A DNA stretch of 10,156 nt, taken from contig WTAK01000168.1 in the NCBI GenBank assembly GCA_013139625.1, positions 1-10,156 of the forward strand, in the 5' to 3' direction. Origin of the DNA: Candidatus Delongbacteria bacterium (GTDB lineage: Bacteria > UBA4055). The notes below the pieces were generated by a model that saw only the letters and a list, made by a program, of their open reading frames with translations, was not told where the DNA came from and did not search any database. Both the position numbers and the translations under genes were made by a program. Below are positions 1 through 7,324 of this stretch, piece by piece. Position 1 is the first letter of the stretch, and each line of letters starts with the position of its first letter.

Positions 1-1
1 A

Positions 2-1138
2 TATATTGGAATATTGGGTAATCCAACCCTGCAGAATGTTAAGTATTTTAATGTTGGTATAATAGATTCTGCAGGTACTATCGGTCTAGATTCAGAGATA
101 TGGTTAGATGAGCTTCGGTTAGTAAAAGTTAAGAAAGATCCCGGTATGGCAATGAGAGCAAAAGCAAGAATAGAAATTGCTGATATAGCTATTATAGATG
201 CAGACATTATAAGGCAGGATGGGAACTTCCATAGGATAGAAGAGAAAAGTGGTGGCGGTGTAACTTCTCAAAATTTTAATTTAAACACTACTTTCCATTT
301 AGATAAGTTGGTTCCTCAGAAATTAGGTTTAAAAATACCGGTAAAGTATACATATTCAAACAAAGATAGCTATACGAAATATCAGGGTAGTACTGATATT
401 TTAGTGGATGAGAATAATGTGCCAGATTCTGTAAGAAAGAAATCTGTAAGTAATAAATATAACTTTTCTGTAAAGAAAACTTCAAAATCAAACAACCCAT
501 TCATTAAGCATACGTTAGACAAATTATCATTTTCCGGAGATGCCACCTTTTCAAACAGTAGCGATGCAACATACTTAAGTTCAGAGACAGAAACTTATAG
601 ATATACGGTAGGTTATTCATTGAGTTTGCCTGAATCATGGTTCTCGTTTAAACCTTTTGGATGGGTCGGAGCCAATAGTTTTATGAAAAATATGAAAGAC
701 TTTAAGTTCGCATTTTTCCCTTCAAGTTATACTACAGGGTTGACTACAAATAAAAATCAAACATTATCGATGTCAAGAAAAGGGAACTATACTAAATCAC
801 AACTATTTAATGTAAGTAGAACATTAAGTACAAGTATTAATCAAATACCTAAAATTCTGAGTTCAACTTATAATCTGACATTGGAATCTAATATGTATAA
901 GACTAAAGTAGATCTAGATTCGCTCCCCGGGCAAGATAGCATAGTTGTTATTGATTCCTATGAAAAAGATTTTTCAGATCTTGCGATGTTTGATTTTGGA
1001 GAATTGTCAAGTTTAAAATCAAAAACAACAAATTCTTTAAAACTACATTTTTCAAATTCTGGACGAATGATCTCTCTTTTAATACTTCGTATAGTTGGAC
1101 TGGTAATTTATCAAGTAGCAAACCATCAAATAGCATAA
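2..1138 (+). CDS. sprA: SprA/Sov type IX secretion outer-membrane translocon, C-terminal part, first fragment (5' end outside window, 3' end frameshifted)
   Basis: SprA (Sov) forms the very large beta-barrel through which type IX secretion cargo crosses the outer membrane. The reading frame is open to the window edge. It begins with GNPTLQNVKYFNVGI and reaches EIWLDELRL by about residue 36, the 'GNPsl..(I/V)k....G(I/V)...GE(I/V)W(V/L)(N/D)ELRL' block typical of the C-terminal third of SprA. After it come alternating polar/aromatic strands (for example TYSNKDSYTKYQ, YTVGYSLSLPESWFSF), as expected for barrel strands. The real reading leaves this frame near 1063; the last ~25 residues before the stop at 1138 (about 1064-1138) look like out-of-frame readthrough. 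Translation of the neighbouring frame from about 1063 gives NDLSFNTSYSWTG, which restores strand-like sequence. An internal ATG at 14 is only an artefact of the window edge. Family assignment is fairly sure; whether the gene is truly broken or has a sequence error is open. Confidence 0.82.
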   Translation, partial: YIGILGNPTLQNVKYFNVGIIDSAGTIGLDSEIWLDELRLVKVKKDPGMAMRAKARIEIADIAIIDADIIRQDGNFHRIEEKSGGGVTSQNFNLNTTFHLDKLVPQKLGLKIPVKYTYSNKDSYTKYQGSTDILVDENNVPDSVRKKSVSNKYNFSVKKTSKSNNPFIKHTLDKLSFSGDATFSNSSDATYLSSETETYRYTVGYSLSLPESWFSFKPFGWVGANSFMKNMKDFKFAFFPSSYTTGLTTNKNQTLSMSRKGNYTKSQLFNVSRTLSTSINQIPKILSSTYNLTLESNMYKTKVDLDSLPGQDSIVVIDSYEKDFSDLAMFDFGELSSLKSKTTNSLKLHFSNSGRMISLLILRIVGLVIYQVANHQIA

Positions 1139-2445
1139 AAAATCGTTATGATGCGAAGCTTAGCACGAAATTAAAAACTAAAGATATTATCTCCGGAATT
1201 CAGAAATCAATCAGCTATTTCTTCCCAAAAAAAGTAGAAAAAAAAGAGAATATTCAACAGAATAATGAACCTCCGAAGGAAGAAAAGCCAAAAGAAAATA
1301 AGAAACCTGTAGATATGAGAGGGGCTAGAAAAAGTAAAACAACAAACTCTACCAAGAAAAAATCGATCCTTGATTTTCTAAAAAATAACCTATCTGATTT
1401 TTCATTATCTTATTCTCAAAACAGAGAGAATTCTTTTAGTGATATTAGTTCATTTGATCAAGCAGATCTTGGATTTATTTTCGGCGTGTCATCAAAACCG
1501 GAAGATCTTAATTTTCTCTCTTCTGGTTGGGGTGGAAGCTGGGCATTGACAGGAAATACAAGGCTAAGTATATCTAAAAATCTTGCATTGGATGGTATCC
1601 AATATCAATTTAACAGATCATATAATGAAAGCAGTAATACGGGATTTTCAGGTACTGATACTGAAACGAATTTTGTTTGGCCCTGGGTTACTGAAGAGGA
1701 GCATAAAAAAAGTGATGTCAATTCTTTTTTACTCCCTAATTATTCGATCAATATCACAGGTTTAGAAAAATTAATGATAACTGAAAGTATTAAATCAATT
1801 ACACTTTCACATGCCAAATCAGGAAATGTATCATCTGCTTGGTCTATGGATAGCACACCTGACATGTATTTGACAGGAGTACCTGATCTAAATCCTGATC
1901 TTCTAATAGTAAGATCAAAGTCTTACAATGTTTCTTTTAGACCTTTGGCAGGTTTTAAAATAAATCTAAAAAATGGTTTTAGTTTTAATACATCATATAA
2001 TTATACTTACGACATGAAGGAATCTTATCGTTATGATGATGGATCTGCAGAAGTTCAATCCGGAGATAAAAAGTATTCAAGAGAGTTAAGAGTGTCTAGT
2101 GGTTATAATCAAAAAGGTGGTTTTAAAATACCATTTAATTTTTGGCCTTTCAATGGTAGAAGATTAGAAAATGATATTAGATATAATTTAACTTTGTCTT
2201 ATAATTCTTCGGAAACGTATAAGTACGATATTGAAGCAAAAGAGTATGAAAGTTATATGGATGGAGTAAAGTCTGACAACTTCACTGTGTCACCGGATAT
2301 AACTTATAAATTATCTAAGAAACTTAGTGGTACTATGTCTTATTCGTATAATTACAATGAAAGTCAAAGTTATGGTGCTAGGGCTGTTGTTAATACAAAT
2401 CACAAATTTGAACTAAGAGCTTCGTTGAGCATTTCGGGACGATAA
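1063..2445 (+). CDS. sprA: SprA/Sov C-terminal part, second fragment in the shifted frame, to the natural C-terminus
   Basis: This continues the same gene in the frame one base back. That frame is open from 994 (it has a TGA at 991-993), although the first ATG is only at 1315. Between 1063 and 1315 it encodes plausible protein: strand-like NTSYSWTGNLSSS, a helix-like KDIISGIQKSISYFF, then a linker rich in Lys, Glu, Pro and Asn. From 1315 on come SprA C-terminal features: SKSYNVSFRPLAGFKINLKNG (residues 202-222 of the 1315 reading, allowing for rounding) matches the family's 'E.FsPLigid.tlkNgl' region. Then follow paired amphipathic strands, SPDITYKLSKKLSGTMSYSY and a final strand ending LRASLSISGR before the stop. 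Automated gene calling would probably start it at 1315, but no ribosome-binding site is evident there and the coding signal begins upstream, so I treat it as the 3' part of one gene. It lies in the outer membrane as part of the barrel. Confidence 0.75.
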   Translation, partial: TNDLSFNTSYSWTGNLSSSKPSNSIKNRYDAKLSTKLKTKDIISGIQKSISYFFPKKVEKKENIQQNNEPPKEEKPKENKKPVDMRGARKSKTTNSTKKKSILDFLKNNLSDFSLSYSQNRENSFSDISSFDQADLGFIFGVSSKPEDLNFLSSGWGGSWALTGNTRLSISKNLALDGIQYQFNRSYNESSNTGFSGTDTETNFVWPWVTEEEHKKSDVNSFLLPNYSINITGLEKLMITESIKSITLSHAKSGNVSSAWSMDSTPDMYLTGVPDLNPDLLIVRSKSYNVSFRPLAGFKINLKNGFSFNTSYNYTYDMKESYRYDDGSAEVQSGDKKYSRELRVSSGYNQKGGFKIPFNFWPFNGRRLENDIRYNLTLSYNSSETYKYDIEAKEYESYMDGVKSDNFTVSPDITYKLSKKLSGTMSYSYNYNESQSYGARAVVNTNHKFELRASLSISGR

Positions 2446-2469
2446 AAAATAGTGATAAGATGTGAGTTT

Positions 2470-2497
2470 GTAGGGTACGCAGATCTGCGTACATTAC
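2470..2497. repeat. 28-bp palindromic intergenic element, copy 1
   Basis: The 28-bp element starts GTAGGG and ends ATTAC. The central 18 bp (gtac, then CGCAGATCTGCG less its shared ends, then gtac) form a perfect palindrome. Pairing the whole element end to end leaves one mismatch (5th base G against 24th base A) and one G-T pair. It lies between the sprA stop and xseA. No T-run follows, so it is not a convincing intrinsic terminator. A second copy with identical core lies at 5907-5934. Confidence 0.85.
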
Positions 2498-2535
2498 GGA
2501 AACATTAAATCACGAAAAAAAGGAAATAATAGCAA

Positions 2536-3813
2536 ATGATAGATTTGTTTTCATATATCGAAGAAGAGGAAAAGAAGGAAATTGAAAAACCTATTCCTGT
2601 AGTCAAAAAAAAGAAAGAAAAAACAGAGAAACAAATTTTTTCAGTTCTTGAGATAACAAAAAAGATAAAAGGTATTCTTGAACCTAACTTTTCAGGAGTT
2701 TGGATCGAAGGGGAGATTTCTAATCACAAGCATCATAGTTCTGGGCATCATTATTTCAGCTTAAAGGATGATAAGGCTGTGATAAGCTGTGTCATGTGGA
2801 GATCTACTGGGGATAGACTGAATTTTAGACCTGAGAATGGTCAGAAAGTTATCGTCTTGGGGAATATTACTGTTTATGAAGGTAGTGGGAGATATCAGAT
2901 AGATGTTAAGAAGATGACTATTTCCGGTATCGGAGAGCTTCAAGAGCAATTTGAACTTTTAAAGCAGAAGCTTCTAGAAGAAGGTTTATTTAGTCAAATT
3001 AATAAGAAAGCTTTACCATTTTTAGTTAAGAATGTAGGCGTTATAACTGCTGAAACAGGAGCTGCTTTTCAGGATATCCGAAAAGTCATTCGTTCAAGAG
3101 CTCCGTTCGTAAATATATCTATTTACAATGCAAGAGTTCAGGGAAAGGGAACAGAGTCAGAGATAGTTGCCGGAATTGAACTATTTAATTCTCAAGCTGA
3201 CCCTGTAGATGTGCTTATCATTGGCAGAGGTGGTGGCTCGCTGGAAGATCTTTGGACTTTCAATGAAGAAGTAGTTGCCAGAGCTATTTTCAACTCTAAG
3301 ATACCTATTATCAGTGCAGTAGGGCATGAAATTGATTTCTCTATCTCAGATTTTGTAGCAGATGTAAGAGCTGCTACACCTTCACATGCTGCAGAAATAG
3401 CGACAATAAATCTTACAGAAGAGAATATGAGAATAGGACAGTACAAAAGTCGACTTGATAATTCTATTTCTAATTATTTTCAGAGACAAAATGAAATTCT
3501 AAATGCTTACGAGAATTCACATGCATTCAAAAGACCTGCGGATATTTTAAATAACTATACAATGGTACTTGATAATATTGAAGATAAATTTTCAATGCTT
3601 TTCAAGGTTAGATTTGATACAGAAAAACAAAAATTGTCCAAGTATGATGAAATTTTAAGGTCACTTAATCCAGATTCTGTATTGAACAGAGGTTTTGCGA
3701 TTATCAGAGATAAAAAGACTGAAACTATTCTTTCTTCAGCTAAAAAAGTGAAGAAAGATGCTGAATTAGAAGTTCAGTTCAAGGATGGAAAGGTTAATGT
3801 GAAGGGTAATTGA
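2536..3813 (+). CDS. xseA: Exodeoxyribonuclease VII large subunit
   Basis: XseA is the catalytic subunit of exonuclease VII, a cytoplasmic nuclease that with XseB digests single-stranded DNA from both ends and acts in DNA repair. The 425-residue length is normal for the family. An N-terminal OB-fold (about 36-130) contains VWIEGEISN and GHHYFSLKD. The catalytic region carries IGRGGGSLEDLWTFNEE (229-245) and SAVGHEIDFSISDFVADVRAATPSHAAE (260-287, split here by positions: GHE at 263-265, AD at 275-276, RAATPS at 278-283). A helical coiled segment and a short C-terminal domain with LNPDSVLNRGFAIIRD follow. The first ~33 residues are an extra charged, Lys/Glu-rich extension before the OB-fold. 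The ATG at 2536 has AGGA 11 bases upstream. No xseB follows: the next gene is on the opposite strand, so the small subunit must be encoded elsewhere. Confidence 0.97.
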   Translation: MIDLFSYIEEEEKKEIEKPIPVVKKKKEKTEKQIFSVLEITKKIKGILEPNFSGVWIEGEISNHKHHSSGHHYFSLKDDKAVISCVMWRSTGDRLNFRPENGQKVIVLGNITVYEGSGRYQIDVKKMTISGIGELQEQFELLKQKLLEEGLFSQINKKALPFLVKNVGVITAETGAAFQDIRKVIRSRAPFVNISIYNARVQGKGTESEIVAGIELFNSQADPVDVLIIGRGGGSLEDLWTFNEEVVARAIFNSKIPIISAVGHEIDFSISDFVADVRAATPSHAAEIATINLTEENMRIGQYKSRLDNSISNYFQRQNEILNAYENSHAFKRPADILNNYTMVLDNIEDKFSMLFKVRFDTEKQKLSKYDEILRSLNPDSVLNRGFAIIRDKKTETILSSAKKVKKDAELEVQFKDGKVNVKGN

Positions 3814-3863
3814 AACCAGCATCTCGATATAATTACTACGTAATCACTCGATGACCGGTTAGG

Positions 3864-4727
3864 TTATTTTTTCAACCCGCGATATAACGCACCTGCGAAT
3901 AAAAATCTGAATATTATAAAATTCATTATACCACCGAAAAGTTTAGCTTTCATCTTTCCTATTGCGAAAGAGCATGGGTTAAACAACAATCCTGCTTTCC
4001 AGGAAGTTAAAAAGTCATAGTTGAATCGGTCATTATACTCAGGATATTTCTCAATTACATATTTAAAATTTGCACCTGAATTTTCAAGTTGATTCACCCA
4101 TTTATCTAAAGATTTATCATGGTAATGTAGTAATAGATCTGTTTTAAAAAATTTAATTTTTCCACCATTTTTCTCAATTCTTAAACCAAGCTCAGGATCT
4201 TCCCAGCCGTAACCGGTAAAATTCTCATCAAATTTACCGATCTTATTAAAGAAATCCTTCTTAATCCCACAGAAAGCTGAAGTAAAATAATTACTCTTAA
4301 AATTATCTTCGAAACCTTTTTTGTTTGCACCACGAGTATTTAAAAATTTATTTAATGTACATACTGTTCCGTCAGTTCTAACGTTATTTACATTTGAAAA
4401 CACAGCGTCAAAATCACCATCCATCAATTCAACATAAGTATCAAATAAATTATCTTTCATTTCAATGTCATCATCAATAAAAAATAAAATATCTCCCTGT
4501 GCCATATCGGCACCTTTGTTTCGAGCTTTTGATCTACCGATATTCTCTTCATTGTTAACTACGGTTACTTTTTTATCAAAAAAACTTTCAATAGGATGCT
4601 CAGGACTATCGTTGATCACTATGATCTCATAATAATTTTTTGTGTCATGATCTAAAATTGAGTTGACCGTTCTTTTAATAGAGTCCGGTCTGTTGTATGT
4701 AGGTATTATTATTGACATTCTTATCAT
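3864..4727 (-). CDS. Family 2 (GT-A fold) glycosyltransferase with galactosyltransferase-type C-terminal segment
   Basis: This probably transfers a sugar from a nucleotide-activated donor during surface polysaccharide or glycolipid assembly, at the inner face of the cytoplasmic membrane. The N-terminus MSIIIPTYNRPDSIKRTVNSI (residues 4-24, read as MSIIIPTYNRP then a helix) is the classic GT2 start. IIVINDS (35-41) is the nucleotide-binding strand, NIGRSKARNKGAD (62-74) the donor-site helix, and FIDDD (83-87) the metal-binding DxD motif. CGIKKDFFNKIGKFDENF with GYGWEDPELGLRI (about 153-184) matches the Glyco_transf_7C type segment that holds the catalytic acid (ED, 176-177). The last ~40 residues are hydrophobic and may anchor the protein. 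The first ATG is preferred over Met4 because it overlaps the upstream stop as ATGA and has AGAGGA 7-8 bases ahead. Donor and acceptor cannot be read from the sequence. Confidence 0.9.
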   Translation of the reverse strand: MIRMSIIIPTYNRPDSIKRTVNSILDHDTKNYYEIIVINDSPEHPIESFFDKKVTVVNNEENIGRSKARNKGADMAQGDILFFIDDDIEMKDNLFDTYVELMDGDFDAVFSNVNNVRTDGTVCTLNKFLNTRGANKKGFEDNFKSNYFTSAFCGIKKDFFNKIGKFDENFTGYGWEDPELGLRIEKNGGKIKFFKTDLLLHYHDKSLDKWVNQLENSGANFKYVIEKYPEYNDRFNYDFLTSWKAGLLFNPCSFAIGKMKAKLFGGIMNFIIFRFLFAGALYRGLKK

Positions 4728-5854
4728 GGTCTATCCTCTGATTTATTAGAACGAAATTTCATATATATAGAATATATCGTAATAAGTGTTAATGACGCAA
4801 GTGAAAAAATTATTGAAAGTGTTCTCTCCGGCAGTGGGAATCTTGAATACATGTGATGAGGTAGAGCTAAAACGGTTAGCCCCAAAAGTATGTATTTATT
4901 TCTCTGAGTAAGAAGATTTTTCTTCTCAAGGATATAGCCGATTAGCAAGTAAAACACTGGAAAAACCGGTGCAAATAATCTCTCGTTATCTCCGGCAATA
5001 AAACAGCTGAGAAAGTAAATAACAACGAATACGATAAAGTATGAATGTTCTTTGAAGAATTTAATTTTTGCTCTGAGAAAAACTACAGGGATGAAAGCTA
5101 ATGGTAAAAATGTATTGATCGCTATTCGGTAATATGTTCCCGGCTTGAAGATCTTGTTATTATCATCAAAGTGTAATTTCCCGAAAGAATGTGCTAATCC
5201 TCCACCGGATGAAGATTCTGTTATCACAAAAGTTCTAAGAGCTGTTAAGATAATTACTGTCGGTAAAGTTGCTACAATAAGTTTATAAGCTTTCTTTGGA
5301 GATTTTTCTTTGAACCAATAATACATTAATCCTGCCGGAACTGCGAATAAAATAGTTTCTCTGTTGAGAACACCGATCATCAAGATAGCTGAGATGTAGA
5401 AGAATTTTTCTTTCTTTAAAGCTATGAAGAATAGCAGTATCAACAGATGTGTAAGCAGATCATTTATATCGTAAAAATCCCAGATAGCGAATCCGTAAGT
5501 GTATTTATTCAGCATAAATAGTATCGTTATGAAGAAGGCAGTGGTTTCTTTCAGTCCGAATAGTTTAAAGAACTTGAACAGTAGTAGTGGGATCATCAGA
5601 GCAATTATCATTGTGAGAAGATAAAATGCAAGGTCCACGTTCATTGGGAGTATTCCTACGATCCATGGAGATAATATCCGATATCCAAAGTTACGAGATA
5701 CTTCCGAACTTAGTCCTGGTGCTGCCTCTGCCATCATTCTGTAATTGATTATATCAGGGATCTCATTGAATGGTTCTACGGAGATGTTTATCTGTCCGTA
5801 ATAGAAGATCATTATCGATGATACGAGGAATAGAAGTAAGTATGGTCTTTTCAT
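4724..5854 (-). CDS. Polytopic membrane protein, GT-C glycosyltransferase-like, function unassigned
   Basis: The 376-residue protein has about ten hydrophobic segments, the first at 4-20 and others around 64-97, 104-125, 132-145, 151-181, 190-208, 246-260, 271-287, 292-309, 320-333 and 345-364. Between segments 1 and 2 lies a ~45-residue polar loop with acidic residues (EIPDIINYRMMAE) leading into GYRILSPW (57-64). Other recognisable pieces are LNRETILF (163-170) and AGDNERLFAPVFP (287-299). Loop 1 acidic residues, an R-E pair in the middle and a 'D..R.f.P..P' stretch late in the protein occur in many integral-membrane GT-C type enzymes that use polyprenyl-phosphate sugars. I infer that type but cannot name a family. 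Its start lacks an obvious Shine-Dalgarno sequence. It is the first gene of a two-gene unit and its TGA overlaps the start of the family 2 glycosyltransferase by 4 bp, so the two probably act in one pathway. A flippase-like or other envelope role is the alternative. Confidence 0.75.
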   Translation of the reverse strand: MKRPYLLLFLVSSIMIFYYGQINISVEPFNEIPDIINYRMMAEAAPGLSSEVSRNFGYRILSPWIVGILPMNVDLAFYLLTMIIALMIPLLLFKFFKLFGLKETTAFFITILFMLNKYTYGFAIWDFYDINDLLTHLLILLFFIALKKEKFFYISAILMIGVLNRETILFAVPAGLMYYWFKEKSPKKAYKLIVATLPTVIILTALRTFVITESSSGGGLAHSFGKLHFDDNNKIFKPGTYYRIAINTFLPLAFIPVVFLRAKIKFFKEHSYFIVFVVIYFLSCFIAGDNERLFAPVFPVFYLLIGYILEKKNLLTQRNKYILLGLTVLALPHHMYSRFPLPERTLSIIFSLASLTLITIYSIYMKFRSNKSEDRP

Positions 5855-5873
5855 AATGTGTTAATATAAAAAA

Positions 5874-5902
5874 TTAATTTACAATTTACAATGGATAATT
5901 AA
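5874..5902. repeat. A/T-rich short repeat flanked by inverted TTAATT/AATTAA
   Basis: ATTTACA is repeated in tandem with a 7-bp period (5877-5890), and the stretch is bounded by TTAATT at 5874-5879 and AATTAA at 5897-5902. It lies five bases before the second 28-bp palindrome, so the two may form one composite dispersed repeat. No protein-coding sense is visible. Confidence 0.5.
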
Positions 5903-5906
5903 CAAT

Positions 5907-5934
5907 GTAGGGGGCGCAGATCTGCGTCCCTTAC
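5907..5934. repeat. 28-bp palindromic intergenic element, copy 2
   Basis: It has the same length, the same GTAGGG start, the same CGCAGATCTGCG core and the same TTAC end as the copy at 2470-2497. Four arm positions differ (bases 7, 8, 22 and 24 of the element; here GG replaces TA on the left, and CC replaces AC-type bases on the right). Every base pair can form here: two are G-T pairs, the rest Watson-Crick. It lies in the divergent region between the membrane-protein gene and hisS. Confidence 0.85.
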
Positions 5935-6062
5935 AAGGCATTATTTACAGGAAGATGGGAAGAAAAGGAAGAATCAAAAGATTTAAATAATAAAAGATTT
6001 TCATATATCACGATATAACATTATATTTTAGCTTAATTATTAATATTACTTTAGGATACAGC

Positions 6063-7304
6063 ATGAAAGTGAATACAAACCCTGTTAGAGGAATGAAGGA
6101 TTTCTTGCCTGATGAGGCAGAACTCAGAGAAAGAGTTAAACGAACTATTATAGATACATATACTTCTTTCGGTTATAGAAAGATAGAAACTCCGATACTT
6201 GAGCATTTGAATTTATTGCAATCCGGAGACGGTGGTGATAATGAAAAGCTTACTTTCAAAGTAATGAAAAGAGGTAAGAAGCTTAATATTGAGACCGCAA
6301 AAGAAGAGAATGATCTTGCAGATTCGGGTTTGAGATTTGATCTTACAGTTCCACTTTCAAGGATATTTGCAAATAATCAGGGTAAGATAGCTTTACCTAT
6401 GAAAGTTATTCAGGCGGACTGGGTATTCAGAGCTGAACGACCACAGAAAGGTCGTTATAGACAATTTATGCAATGTGATATTGATATCATCGGAGAAAAG
6501 TATATTACAGCTGAGATAGATCTTTTAATTGCCTCTTCTCAGGCTTTATTGAACATTGGGTTTGAAGGTTTTACGATTAAGATCAATGATAGACAAGTTT
6601 TGCATGACCTTGCAACAAAGTGGGGGTTTGCAGAAGCTGATCATGAGAGTGTTTTTATTACTATGGATAAATTGGATAAGATAGGTGTTGACGGTATTCA
6701 AAAAGAACTTACGGATAAAGAGTTTTCTGCTGATGCTGTGAATAAAATGATCTTTGATATTAAGCAACTCAATATAGGGCAATATAATCATATATATCTA
6801 ACAGACGATCTTAAAAAAGTTATTGAAGGAATTAGCTTATCTTCTTACGGAAAATTTAAGATAGAATTTGATCCTACACTTGTTAGAGGAATGGGATATT
6901 ACACAGGAATGATCTATGAGATCGTTTATAAGGATTATCCGGGTTCTATCGGTGGTGGTGGTAGATATGATAAGATGATCGGAAAGCGTATCGGTCAGGA
7001 TGTTCCGGCTTGCGGTTTTTCGATTGGGTTTGAAAGGATTGTTGATATAATGCTTGAAGAAGAACAGCAGTTTAAAGAAAAGAAGAAAAAATATGCTTTT
7101 TTATTTGATCCTGAGAATAATGATATAAAAATGGTTTATTCAAAAGCCAAAATGCATAGTAATGATGATGATTGTATTGTATCAGTTTTAAAAATGGAAA
7201 AGAAATTTGGAAAACAATTAAAAAAACTTCTTGAACAGGGATTTACACATTACGTAACGATTAACAATGAGCAGTCAGGAAGAATAATTCCACTTGAAAG
7301 ATAA
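6063..7304 (+). CDS. hisS: Histidine--tRNA ligase
   Basis: HisRS charges tRNA-His with histidine in the cytoplasm using ATP. The class II synthetase core is clear: NPVRGMKDFLPDE (6-18) and FGYRKIETPILE (36-47, motif 1), RFDLTVPL (91-98), the motif 2 stretch from FRAERP (122-127) through GRYRQFMQCDIDIIG (130-144), the histidine-specific LVRGMGYYTGMIYEI (273-287), GGGGRYDKMIG (297-307) and motif 3 GFSIGFERI (318-326). A lysine-rich insertion between motif 1 and RFDLTVPL (about 62-88) resembles that of Bacteroidota and eukaryote-like HisRS forms. The anticodon-binding domain (about 343-413) is shorter and more diverged than the usual ~95-100 residues but keeps GKQLKKLLEQGFTHYVTI and ends GRIIPLER. 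The ATG at 6063 has AGGA at 6053-6056, six bases ahead. It probably starts an operon with the zinc-ribbon gene downstream. Confidence 0.97.
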   Translation: MKVNTNPVRGMKDFLPDEAELRERVKRTIIDTYTSFGYRKIETPILEHLNLLQSGDGGDNEKLTFKVMKRGKKLNIETAKEENDLADSGLRFDLTVPLSRIFANNQGKIALPMKVIQADWVFRAERPQKGRYRQFMQCDIDIIGEKYITAEIDLLIASSQALLNIGFEGFTIKINDRQVLHDLATKWGFAEADHESVFITMDKLDKIGVDGIQKELTDKEFSADAVNKMIFDIKQLNIGQYNHIYLTDDLKKVIEGISLSSYGKFKIEFDPTLVRGMGYYTGMIYEIVYKDYPGSIGGGGRYDKMIGKRIGQDVPACGFSIGFERIVDIMLEEEQQFKEKKKKYAFLFDPENNDIKMVYSKAKMHSNDDDCIVSVLKMEKKFGKQLKKLLEQGFTHYVTINNEQSGRIIPLER

Positions 7305-7324
7305 TCAAAAATATGGAGGATGAA

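Noticed and set aside
1015..1063. Programmed -1 ribosomal frameshift in sprA
   Set aside because: The A- and T-runs near 1021 and 1048 do not form a classical X XXY YYZ heptamer in the correct phase, and SprA is not known to use frameshifting. A simple one-base loss explains it better.
2470..2497. Palindrome after sprA as an intrinsic terminator
   Set aside because: No T-run follows, and the nearly identical copy at 5907 lies between two divergent genes, where a terminator has no use.
3832..3844. ATTAC-TAC-GTAAT hairpin between xseA and the convergent glycosyltransferase as a bidirectional terminator
   Set aside because: The stem is only 5 bp and A/T-rich, with no T-run on either side.
7313..7324. 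Earlier ATG for the zinc-ribbon gene
   Set aside because: The GGAGG needed for initiation lies inside this stretch and is correctly spaced for the ATG at 7325.
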